Below, piece by piece: positions 35,250 through 42,930 of a stretch of DNA of 64,000 bases. This DNA comes from an uncultured Clostridia bacterium. GTDB taxonomy: Bacteria; Bacillota; Clostridia; Oscillospirales; Ruminococcaceae. The stretch is from assembly GCA_947630825.1 (NCBI GenBank), contig CANRJA010000002.1:1-64000 (forward strand), written 5' to 3'. The notes under the pieces are model-generated. The model saw nothing but the letters and a program-made list of their open reading frames with translations. It was not told where the DNA came from and searched no databases. Position numbers and translations under genes: made by a program. Position 1 is the first letter of the stretch, and every line of letters begins with the position of its first letter.

Positions 35250-37301
35250 ATGAAGCGAAAAATGGCGTGGATAGGTTTTTCTTATCTTTTCGGTCTGTTT
35301 CTCGCTTCATTTTTTAATGTAAGACAAAATATTATAATAGCTGTTTCGATTTTCCTTATAGCGGCTCTGTTAGTTTTAGCTGTAAAGAATGCACGGGAAT
35401 TATTATTTATCGTTTCCGTTCCTGTTTTGATAGCAGTATGCTCGAATGTTACATATACTGAGTTTTTCTATAATAAGATAGTCTCATACAATGACAAGAG
35501 CATTAGCTTTGCAGGTAGGATAAAGGATATAAGTGAGCAGGATTCTGATAAGGTCTTGCTTACAGTAAAGGGCAAGATAAATGAAAAAACTAATACTGAG
35601 TTAGTCGTTTATACCGATATGACCGATATGGATTATTACGACACTATAGAGTTTACTGGCACAGTTAAGAAAATTGAGAACTCTGTCAGCTTTTCATCAG
35701 AGGACTATTATAAGCCAAAGGGTATTTATCTCAACTGCTTTGATGCAAAAAATGTAAAGGTAACGGGTAATTCATTTTCTATTAGGCGATATATAATGCA
35801 CTACAGAGACTATCTGTTTAGTAAAATAAACAGTATTCTTCCGGGTGAGGAAGGTGCGTTCATCGGCGCAATGCTCTGCGGAGATAAGTCGGAGATGTCG
35901 CAGTCTATAAAGCTGTCTCTTTACAGAACAGGAATAGGACATATCTTTGCCGTTTCGGGAACGCATCTTGTAATTATAACTGCTATTATTTTGTTTTTGC
36001 TAAACGCTTTAAAACTTGGCGGAAAAATAAGATTTATCATTCTTGAGGCTTTTATTGCAATTTTTATAGTTTTTTCAGGAGCGTCAAGCTCGGTTATAAG
36101 AGCAGGAATAATGCTCACTGTGGTTTTTGCATCTGATTTGTTCAGAAGAAAACCAGATACCTTTAATACTCTTGGGTTATGCGCTGTTTTACTCACAGCA
36201 CTAGACCCTTATCTGATAAGGAACCTATCCTTTGTTCTTTCAATGAGCGGTGCTTTCTCAATAGGCGTCGTAGCACCTTTTGTTATCAGAGAATGTAATT
36301 TTAAAGGTAGATTCAAATCCCTTAAAAAAAATGCAGTGTCTCTATTAACACTTTCTATTTGTATGCTGCCTATAAGTATATTCTGCTTTAACGAGGTATC
36401 ACTTATTTCGCCGATTGCAAATATGCTTTTAATACCAATATGCTCAATAGCTCTGGCATTAGCGGTAGTAGTTGCTTTTTTCGGCGGCTTGAGCTTTATT
36501 GCAAATCCTCTGCTGATTGTTGCAGGACTGGGTATTAAACTTGTTTTGTATGTAGCAAGTCTTTTAAATAAAATACCTTTTAGCTATGTCTCTACGGGGA
36601 ATTTATATTTAAAAGGCTTTGTAATAGCGGCGGTGATCATCTCAGCAGCGGCTTTGTTTAGGTACAGAAAAAGTGTTAAAAACGCATTTTTACCTGTAAT
36701 TATGAGCATTGTTCTGGTTGTTGTCGGAACAACGGCTTCAATCGTTATAGACAGAGATACTCTTCATCTTTTGCTTTTATCTGACAAGGTTTCTAACGCT
36801 TTGCTATTGTATAAAGGAAATCAGGCTGTTATAATAGATTTATACGGCAAAGGCAATATGTCAGGCGCATTTGAAAACTATATTGAACAGTATGGCATAA
36901 GGTCGGTTGAAGCTTTGTTTATAAATAATAAAAACGCGAACAATGTAAATTCTAATTATAAAGAGGCAATATTTGTTGATATAAAAAACTCATACAGAGC
37001 AAGCGAGGGCTTATCAGATGACGATATTACATTTGTTTCTGAAAACACGGAGCTTGATACAAACGGATATAAAGTAAGGGTCTTAAAAGACGGAGGATAT
37101 TTAATTTCATATGGCGAGATAACCGTTGAGTGTTCAAAATCGATTGAAAGTTCGCTGTTTGACACAAACGTGAAAATATTATATGATGATAAAAGACTGC
37201 TCTATGAAAATACAGACGTTTCTCTGTCAAGCGATAAAGGCGACGCTTTTAAAATAGCGTTAAAGAAGAATTCTAATTTTACAGTAAGGAGGTTGGAATA
37301 A
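35250..37301 (+). CDS. comEC: ComEC/Rec2 DNA uptake channel protein
   Basis: ComEC forms the membrane channel for single-stranded DNA during transformation. The start is set at ATG 35250 (MKRKMAW) with GGTGAT upstream; another in-frame ATG at 35238 overlaps that site. The 683 residues comprise an N-terminal helical pair, an OB-like soluble domain (about 70-150), the competence domain with many helices (MLCGDKSEMS, then GIGHIFAVSGTHLVI) and a C-terminal metallo-beta-lactamase-like domain (from about 500). That last domain lacks the HxHxDH metal motif: the expected site reads INNKNANNVN. It may be channel-only. holA follows with a TAATG overlap. Confidence 0.9.
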   Translation: MKRKMAWIGFSYLFGLFLASFFNVRQNIIIAVSIFLIAALLVLAVKNARELLFIVSVPVLIAVCSNVTYTEFFYNKIVSYNDKSISFAGRIKDISEQDSDKVLLTVKGKINEKTNTELVVYTDMTDMDYYDTIEFTGTVKKIENSVSFSSEDYYKPKGIYLNCFDAKNVKVTGNSFSIRRYIMHYRDYLFSKINSILPGEEGAFIGAMLCGDKSEMSQSIKLSLYRTGIGHIFAVSGTHLVIITAIILFLLNALKLGGKIRFIILEAFIAIFIVFSGASSSVIRAGIMLTVVFASDLFRRKPDTFNTLGLCAVLLTALDPYLIRNLSFVLSMSGAFSIGVVAPFVIRECNFKGRFKSLKKNAVSLLTLSICMLPISIFCFNEVSLISPIANMLLIPICSIALALAVVVAFFGGLSFIANPLLIVAGLGIKLVLYVASLLNKIPFSYVSTGNLYLKGFVIAAVIISAAALFRYRKSVKNAFLPVIMSIVLVVVGTTASIVIDRDTLHLLLLSDKVSNALLLYKGNQAVIIDLYGKGNMSGAFENYIEQYGIRSVEALFINNKNANNVNSNYKEAIFVDIKNSYRASEGLSDDDITFVSENTELDTNGYKVRVLKDGGYLISYGEITVECSKSIESSLFDTNVKILYDDKRLLYENTDVSLSSDKGDAFKIALKKNSNFTVRRLE

Positions 37302-38344
37302 TGCCGCAGTTGAGCGATATTGAAGTTGCAAAACGCATTAGGACAGGCACTATTGATAATCTCTATTTTTTCTATGGACATGATGTTGCTTCATTAGAGG
37401 CTTACACCAAAAGACTGATAACAAAGGTAGTGCCTAATGACAGCCAAGACTTAAATCTCCATAAATTTGAGGGCAAAAGCCTTGATTTAGGGGAACTGAG
37501 CGATGTCTGCGAGGGACTGCCTATGTTTGCAGAAAGAACCTGCATAACTATAAATGACTTGAATGTTGAGTCTTTAAATAAAGAGGATATGGCTTATTTA
37601 AAAAACATTCTTTCCGATATTCCTCAAACTACTGTCGTTATAATCTATATGACAGGTATAAATGTTTACAAGTCTAAAACAAGGCTTCTTGATAAGACGG
37701 GTAGATTTGCTGCATTTTGTTCTAAAAACGGTGTAGCCTGTGAGTTTAAGTTTAAATCACAGAATGATTTGGCAAAAATTATTATTGCAAAGGTCGAAAA
37801 GCAAGGCTCGACGATTTCAAGGTCAAGCGCTGTTTATCTGGCACAGAAAACCCTTTGCGATATGCTGACGGCTAATAATGAAATTGCCAAGCTTTGCGCG
37901 TATGCAAACGGTCGTGAGATAACGAACGAGGATATAGATCTGCTCTGCTCAACTCAGGTTGAAACGGATTCTTTCAGGCTGGCTGATGCCATAGCTAGGG
38001 GTGAGGCTAGAAGAAGTTTCAGCATCTTAGACAGCCTTTACGCAGATCAGCTTGACACTGTTACAATAGTCGGCGGAATATCCGCATCGTTTATTGATCT
38101 TTACAGGGCAAGGCTTGCAAGAGATTCAAAGAGGACTTTTGAAAATGCTGCAGATGATTTCTCATACCCTAAAAATCTGGAGTTTAAAATACAGAATGCT
38201 TATAGAGATTGTTCAGTATACAAAACCGAACGGCTCAGAAAATGTATACAGTATTTAAGTGAGGCAGATCTAGATTTAAAGTCCTCAAAAACTGATTCAA
38301 GAATTATTCTTGAAAAGACTATTACAAAAATGCTTATGAGATGA
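37301..38344 (+). CDS. holA: DNA polymerase III delta subunit
   Basis: HolA is the clamp-loader subunit that opens the beta clamp. The 347-residue protein shows the family N-terminal YFFYGHDVASLEAYTKRL stretch and the later helical collar domain. The ATG overlaps the comEC stop (TAATG). In the clostridial group comEC and holA are commonly adjacent, which supports the assignment. Confidence 0.9.
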   Translation: MPQLSDIEVAKRIRTGTIDNLYFFYGHDVASLEAYTKRLITKVVPNDSQDLNLHKFEGKSLDLGELSDVCEGLPMFAERTCITINDLNVESLNKEDMAYLKNILSDIPQTTVVIIYMTGINVYKSKTRLLDKTGRFAAFCSKNGVACEFKFKSQNDLAKIIIAKVEKQGSTISRSSAVYLAQKTLCDMLTANNEIAKLCAYANGREITNEDIDLLCSTQVETDSFRLADAIARGEARRSFSILDSLYADQLDTVTIVGGISASFIDLYRARLARDSKRTFENAADDFSYPKNLEFKIQNAYRDCSVYKTERLRKCIQYLSEADLDLKSSKTDSRIILEKTITKMLMR

Positions 38345-38353
38345 TAAGGAAAA

Positions 38354-38944
38354 ATGATACATATTGACAAAGCTATAGTTGTAGAGGGCAAGTATGATAA
38401 GATAAAGCTGTCCTCAATATTTGACGCGCCAATCATAGTGACCGATGGATTCGGTGTTTACAAAAATAAAGAGATATCTTCGCTTATCAGGTTTTATGCC
38501 GATAACGGAGGCATTATAATTCTTACCGATTCTGATTCGGCTGGCTTTAGGATAAGAAACCATATAAAAGGTCTTGTATCTAACGATAAGATAACAAATG
38601 TGTATATTCCTGAAATTATCGGCAAAGAAAAGCGCAAGGACAAGCCTTCAAAGGAGGGTACTCTCGGTGTTGAGGGAATTGATAAGGATATAATCATCAA
38701 AGCCTTTGAAAATGCCGGAGTTCTCTTTGAAAATACGGTTTCTGACAATAGAAAAAGTGATGAATGTATAAGTAATATTGATTTATATAATTTAGGCTTA
38801 ATAGGTATGAGCGGAAGCAAAAGAAAAAGACAGGAGCTTTTAAAAGATATGGATTTACCGAGTCATATTTCAACTAACGCTTTGTTGGAGCTTTTGAATA
38901 GGGTTATGACTAAAAAAGAGTTTCTAGATAAGTATTCAAAATAG
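38354..38944 (+). CDS. TOPRIM protein, RNase M5-like (DUF4093 type)
   Basis: The 196-residue protein begins with a TOPRIM domain: E in VVEGKYDK and the DxD in ILTDSDSAG. The later GTLGVEGID matches the conserved GxVGVEHA-like segment of RNase M5, which matures 5S rRNA. The C-terminal part (DLPSHISTNALLELLNRV) matches the helical DUF4093 region. It follows holA by nine bases. It may be the M5-type 5S rRNA maturase of this organism or a relative. Confidence 0.78.
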   Translation: MIHIDKAIVVEGKYDKIKLSSIFDAPIIVTDGFGVYKNKEISSLIRFYADNGGIIILTDSDSAGFRIRNHIKGLVSNDKITNVYIPEIIGKEKRKDKPSKEGTLGVEGIDKDIIIKAFENAGVLFENTVSDNRKSDECISNIDLYNLGLIGMSGSKRKRQELLKDMDLPSHISTNALLELLNRVMTKKEFLDKYSK

Positions 38945-38966
38945 TTTTGGGATAAGGAGGATTAGA

Positions 38967-40055
38967 ATGAATGATGTAAAGACAGAATACAGTCATTTAA
39001 TAGATTTGAATGACTATCCTGTTGAATGGTGGGAGCAGGTTGTAAATCTGGGAAAAGAGATTTACGAAAGCCCTGAAAGTTACGCACATAAGCTGGACGG
39101 AAAAATAATGGCTACTTTGTTTTATGAGCCATCTACACGGACTCAGATGTCGTTTCAGACTGCTATGCTGAGGCTTGGCGGAACGCTTATAGGATTTGAT
39201 AACCCGTCCACATCTTCTGTTGCCAAGGGAGAGAATCTTAAAGACACTACAAAGGTAGTAAGCAGTTATGCGGATGTTTTAGTTATCAGACATCCGTTGG
39301 CAGGTGCGGCAAAGGCGGCGGCTCTAACGTCTGACTGCCCGATAATCAATGCAGGAGACGGTGGGCATCTCCACCCAACGCAGACGCTTACGGATATGCT
39401 TACTTTAAAGCTTGAGAAGGGAAGGCTTAATGATCTCACCATAGGTCTTTGCGGTGATTTGAAATTCGGCAGGACGGTACATTCGCTGGTCAAGGCGATG
39501 TCCTGCTTTAGCGGTAACAAATTTGTGTTTTTCTCAACGCCAGAGTTAAGAATACCGTCTTATGTAAGGGATATTCTCGACGCAGGCGGAATTGAATATG
39601 AGGAAATTGACGCACTGGAAAAGGGGATAGACAAGCTAGATGTTTTATATATGACAAGAATCCAAAGAGAGAGGTTTGCCTCAGAAGAGGAGTATTTTGC
39701 TCAAAAGGATATATATGTTCTTGACAAGCACAAGCTAAAGCGTTCAAAGCCTGATTTGGCGGTTTTGCATCCTCTGCCGAGGGTCGACGAAATAACTGTT
39801 GATGTTGACATCGACAGCAGAGCTTGTTATTTTAAGCAAGCGAGGTACGGAGTTTTTGTGCGAATGGCGCTGATTATTACATTGCTTGAAAATGATTGCT
39901 GTAAACCAAAGTTACTTTCTGGTAAAGAATATAAAAATGTCAAATGCTCGAATGAGAAGTGCATTACAAACTGCGAGCATTACCTGCCGAAAAGCTTCAA
40001 GGGCTTTGGGGACAACCTTGAATGTGAATTCTGCAACGAAAGGACGCTTCTTTAA
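38967..40055 (+). CDS. pyrB: aspartate carbamoyltransferase with a C-terminal PyrI-like zinc tail
   Basis: PyrB makes N-carbamoyl-aspartate in pyrimidine synthesis. Residues 1-310 show the ATCase motifs: S56-T-R-T in EPSTRTQMSF, the second carbamoyl-phosphate site (VIRHPL), NAGDGGHLHPTQT and HPLPRVDEI. The remaining 50 residues have C327-x4-C332-x20-C353-x2-C356, with CSNEKCITN and CEFC, a close match to the zinc domain of the separate regulatory subunit PyrI, without its nucleotide-binding domain. The ATG has a strong AAGGAGG site. It follows the TOPRIM gene by 22 bases; no other pyr gene is beside it. Confidence 0.9.
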   Translation: MNDVKTEYSHLIDLNDYPVEWWEQVVNLGKEIYESPESYAHKLDGKIMATLFYEPSTRTQMSFQTAMLRLGGTLIGFDNPSTSSVAKGENLKDTTKVVSSYADVLVIRHPLAGAAKAAALTSDCPIINAGDGGHLHPTQTLTDMLTLKLEKGRLNDLTIGLCGDLKFGRTVHSLVKAMSCFSGNKFVFFSTPELRIPSYVRDILDAGGIEYEEIDALEKGIDKLDVLYMTRIQRERFASEEEYFAQKDIYVLDKHKLKRSKPDLAVLHPLPRVDEITVDVDIDSRACYFKQARYGVFVRMALIITLLENDCCKPKLLSGKEYKNVKCSNEKCITNCEHYLPKSFKGFGDNLECEFCNERTLL

Positions 40056-40155
40056 CTTTTAATACATATTGCCATAGATAGAGATAAGGCTGCAAAAATA
40101 TAAAAATATAAAGAACAAAACAAAGCATTTTATTTAGAATGTGTAGGTACAAACA

Positions 40156-40947
40156 ATGGAAAAACAAAATAAGCAAACGTACATTTACTGGGACAGGGTA
40201 GTTATTGCCCTGTGCATTTTTGTTCTTATTATTATTTTTATAGTTATGGGTATTAAAGGGATAATAAATGCTTTTACAGATGATGAAAAAAGCAAAGCTG
40301 TGCAGGCGGCAAACACCGATACTGCACTAATCGGTGAAGAGCAGGAGCTTCTTGTCTGCATTGACGCAGGTCACGGAGGCGAGGAGGATTGCGGAGCGCT
40401 CTCTAATGATGAAAAGAGATTTGAAAGCAATGATGATTTGAATATGGCTCTTGCTGTAGAAAAGAACTTAAAAAAGCTAGGTGCAGAAGTTCTTATGACA
40501 AGAACAGAGGATAAATATGTCGAGCTCTACAGCAGACCTGAGACGGCAAACGATGCAGGTGCAGACCTCTATGTCTCACTTCACAGAAACAGCGCGCAAA
40601 CAGGTCGGGGAGTTGAAGTTTGGGTAAATTATGACGCTCCCGACGACGACACTTTACTTGCTAAGAATATTTTAGAAGGTCTTGACGAAGTGGGGATAAG
40701 CCAGAATAGGGGAGTACAGTACGGATATCAGGGCTATGACCCCACCGCAAAGGTTAATTATGTTGTCAATGAGAAATCAAATATGCCTAGCTGTCTTGTT
40801 GAACTTGGTTTTATTACCGACGACGAGGACAACAGGCTTTTTGACGAAAACCTTGACGCTTATGCAAAATCAATAGCGGAGTCTATAGTTAAATCCGCTG
40901 AAGAATTGAATATGGTTGAGATAAGCAACAAAGCTGAAAAAAATTAA
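40156..40947 (+). CDS. membrane-anchored N-acetylmuramoyl-L-alanine amidase (Amidase_3)
   Basis: A 263-residue protein with one transmembrane helix (about 13-34) and an extracellular Amidase_3 domain that cuts the amide bond between MurNAc and the stem peptide. H73 (DAGHGG) and H143 (SLHRNS) are the zinc histidines and E216 (VELGFI) the catalytic Glu. The third metal ligand, usually a Glu in an EKDxNL motif, reads N92-D-D-L-N here, with a Glu two residues earlier (E90). It resembles CwlD and similar sporulation or lytic amidases. No strong ribosome site is seen; ATG 40156 fits the family. Confidence 0.88.
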   Translation: MEKQNKQTYIYWDRVVIALCIFVLIIIFIVMGIKGIINAFTDDEKSKAVQAANTDTALIGEEQELLVCIDAGHGGEEDCGALSNDEKRFESNDDLNMALAVEKNLKKLGAEVLMTRTEDKYVELYSRPETANDAGADLYVSLHRNSAQTGRGVEVWVNYDAPDDDTLLAKNILEGLDEVGISQNRGVQYGYQGYDPTAKVNYVVNEKSNMPSCLVELGFITDDEDNRLFDENLDAYAKSIAESIVKSAEELNMVEISNKAEKN

Positions 40948-40963
40948 CCGGCGAGCCGCCGGT
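40947..40963 (+). other. GC-rich hairpin after the amidase gene
   Basis: ACCGGCG and CGCCGGT pair perfectly around a three-base loop, overlapping the last base of the stop codon. No T-tract follows, so it may be an mRNA end-protecting stem in front of the terminator at 41010. Confidence 0.4.
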
Positions 40964-41009
40964 GGCACTCTGCCTTTGGAAAGTTTTGTTTGACGGCGAA
41001 TATGCTTAA

Positions 41010-41045
41010 AAAAATCCTGGGAAATAAAAATTTCTCAGGATTTTT
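41010..41045. terminator. bidirectional terminator
   Basis: AAAAATCCTGGGAAA (41010-41024) pairs with TTTCTCAGGATTTTT (41031-41045) with one mismatch. It stands between the convergent amidase gene and the SPFH gene and gives a T-run on both strands. Confidence 0.85.
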
Positions 41046-41064
41046 ATATTTTACTTAATTAGTT

Positions 41065-41997
41065 TTATTTGTTTTCGCCTGAAATTACTTCTTTAAGCCC
41101 TGCGGCAAGACCTGCAAGCCCTTGAATTTCAGAAGGGATAATGATTTTTGTTGCTTTCCCGTCGGCGGCTTTCTGGAACGCCTCTAGGCTCTTTAGCTGA
41201 ATGACCTGCTCGTTTGGATTAGCCTCGTTCAGCTTTTTGATACTGTCTGCAAGGGCTAGCTGTACCGTTTCAATAGCCTTTGCTTCACCCTCTGCCTCAA
41301 GTATTTTCTTTTGCTTGATAGCATCAGCTTTTAAAATTTCAGCCTGCTTTTCAGCTTCAGCGGCAAGGATTTTTGATTCCTTTTCACCCTCGGCAACTAA
41401 GATAGCCGACTTCTTTTCACCTTCAGCCTGCAAAATCTTTTCACGTCTCTCGCGCTCGGCTTTCATCTGCTTTTCCATAGCGTCTTGAATCTCTCGCGGA
41501 GGAAGTATATTTTTTAACTCAACTCGGTTCACCTTGATTCCCCAACGGTCGGTCGCCTCGTCAAGTATGACCGTGATCTTTGTGTTTATCGTATCACGAG
41601 AGGTTAGCGTTGCGTCTAACTCAAGCTCGCCTATGATGTTACGCAGGGTCGTGGCAGTTAAATTCTCTATTGCAGAAAGCGGTCGCTCAACACCGTATGT
41701 GTACTGCTTAGCGTCTGTTACCTGGAAGAACACAACTGTGTCGATCTGCATTGTTACGTTATCCTTTGTGATGACCGCCTGTGGTTTAAAGTCGACAACC
41801 TGCTCTTTGATTGACACCTTCTTTGCTACTCTGTCGACAAAGGGAATCAAAAAGTGCAGTCCTGTCTGCCAGGAGACACGGTATGCTCCAAATCTCTCAA
41901 TTACATACACCTGCGCCTGTGGAACGATTTTTATACATGCAATAATTATAAGAAGTATTACTGCAAGTACAATGATAATTGGAATATAGCCCTCCAT
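41065..41997 (-). CDS. SPFH/band 7 (stomatin-like) membrane protein
   Basis: A 310-residue protein with an N-terminal membrane helix (about 5-23), a band 7/SPFH domain (about 25-190, beginning PQAQVYVIERFGAYRVSW, a QmcA/HflK-like pattern) and a long helical region with repeated AEGEKES-type units (about 190-250), as in flotillin-like scaffolds. The start is ATG 41997 with GGAGG at the usual distance. It pairs with the NfeD gene upstream; SPFH and NfeD proteins form a conserved pair that organises membrane domains. Confidence 0.93.
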   Translation of the reverse strand: MEGYIPIIIVLAVILLIIIACIKIVPQAQVYVIERFGAYRVSWQTGLHFLIPFVDRVAKKVSIKEQVVDFKPQAVITKDNVTMQIDTVVFFQVTDAKQYTYGVERPLSAIENLTATTLRNIIGELELDATLTSRDTINTKITVILDEATDRWGIKVNRVELKNILPPREIQDAMEKQMKAERERREKILQAEGEKKSAILVAEGEKESKILAAEAEKQAEILKADAIKQKKILEAEGEAKAIETVQLALADSIKKLNEANPNEQVIQLKSLEAFQKAADGKATKIIIPSEIQGLAGLAAGLKEVISGENK

Positions 41998-42035
41998 AAA
42001 AAATACCTCCATATTTATTATTAAAGTTTCTTGCT

Positions 42036-42470
42036 TCAGTTATTAATTTTTACATAAAGCTTTGAGCCTTCAATTTTAGTAACTGTCACATGAGAATCCT
42101 TTTCTATTATCTCACCTGTGTCTGAAATTGCCGTCCAGTCTACGCCATCGAGCCTTACACGACCTGTAGCTTTCAAGTTATCAATGTCTTCAATTACTTT
42201 TGCCGTTTTTCCGATAATTATTTTAATATTAGTATCTATATTATTTTTTGCGTGCTTTTTGGCAATTGGTCTTGTGCAGATAAGAAGTATAGCCGACACA
42301 AGAATAAAAACTAAAAGCTGTATCCACAGAGGAACATCAAATGCTGATAAAACCAGTGCAAAAAGAGAGCCTGCGGCAAACCAAATAGAAATTAACGCCA
42401 TAGAAGTAGCAAATTCCACAACAGTAAATAAAACAAAGGCAATTAGCCACATATAAAGATATGTTTCCAT
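42036..42470 (-). CDS. NfeD-like membrane protein
   Basis: The 144-residue protein has two or three helices in its first 80 residues (ETYLYMWLIAFVLFTVVEF and LWIQLLVFILVSAILLIC) and a C-terminal OB-fold (GKTAKVIEDI to VTKIEGSKLYVK), the NfeD short form. Start is ATG 42470 with GGTGAT upstream. It is the first gene of the NfeD-SPFH unit, with a possible promoter at 42539-42567. Confidence 0.88.
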   Translation of the reverse strand: METYLYMWLIAFVLFTVVEFATSMALISIWFAAGSLFALVLSAFDVPLWIQLLVFILVSAILLICTRPIAKKHAKNNIDTNIKIIIGKTAKVIEDIDNLKATGRVRLDGVDWTAISDTGEIIEKDSHVTVTKIEGSKLYVKINN

Positions 42471-42538
42471 ATTTATCACCATTCAAATAATTATATAAAA
42501 GTTTATTGCTTATTAAAAAGTAGAATTACTTCTTTAAA

Positions 42539-42567
42539 ATTATAACATAATTATCAAAAAAACACAA
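42539..42567 (-). promoter_or_regulatory. possible promoter of nfeD
   Basis: Minus-strand TTGTGT (42567-42562), a 17-base spacer and TATAAT (42544-42539). The -35 is poor. It is divergent from the promoter at 42602-42630. Confidence 0.5.
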
Positions 42568-42601
42568 CAGGTAAAATTTAATTTGTTTTTTAAAAAAATA
42601 C

Positions 42602-42630
42602 TTGACACCCCTGTCGAAAAATGTTACAAT
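42602..42630 (+). promoter_or_regulatory. promoter of the G-tract leader
   Basis: TTGACA (42602-42607), 17-base spacer, TACAAT (42625-42630). It should drive the short reading frame at 42660 and, past the terminator at 42777, the large leucine-rich repeat gene. Confidence 0.8.
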
Positions 42631-42659
42631 ATACACATCTTAGTTAAGGAGTGATATTT

Positions 42660-42722
42660 ATGTGTATGGCAAACTCCCAGAAATTAACACGGGGGGGGGG
42701 CATTAAGCCTTACCTTTATTAG
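42660..42722 (+). CDS. 20-residue leader reading frame containing a ten-G tract
   Basis: ATG 42660 follows AAGGAG at about eight bases and reads 20 codons, MCMANSQKLT then RGGGIKPYLY, to TAG at 42720-42722. The reading frame depends on the run of ten G (42691-42700): with nine G it would stay open for about 20 further codons, with eleven it would end after one more residue. I do not know this peptide. It may be a regulatory leader or not translated at all. Confidence 0.4.
   Translation: MCMANSQKLTRGGGIKPYLY
42691..42700 (+). repeat. homopolymeric tract of ten G
   Basis: Ten consecutive G residues stand in an otherwise AT-rich leader, about 60 bases past the -10 element. Such a tract is prone to slipped-strand length changes and also to sequencing error. 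Confidence 0.9.
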
Positions 42723-42776
42723 TTATGCACAAAATAATTCACTAATTATTTATTTAAAATCTAGCATTGGATTTAC

Positions 42777-42812
42777 GACGTAGTTATGATAAGAGGATAA
42801 CTACGTCTTTTT
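42777..42812 (+). terminator. strong terminator inside the leader
   Basis: GACGTAGTTAT (42777-42787) pairs perfectly with ATAACTACGTC (42797-42807), followed by TTTTT. It lies between the promoter at 42602 and the gene at 42931 and so would block or attenuate transcription of that gene. Downstream bases 42813-42930 hold a GGAGGTGAT sequence and a GCAGAC/GTCTGC inverted repeat (42856-42890) of unknown use. Confidence 0.85.
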
Positions 42813-42930
42813 GTGTTTTTGGAGGTGATTGGAAATATTAATACAGTAAAGAACCGCAGACGTCTTTACAAGGAAGCATCCCAAGTCTGCAAATATATCT
42901 TGGAAAAATTTTATTTAGGAGGAAAATTTT

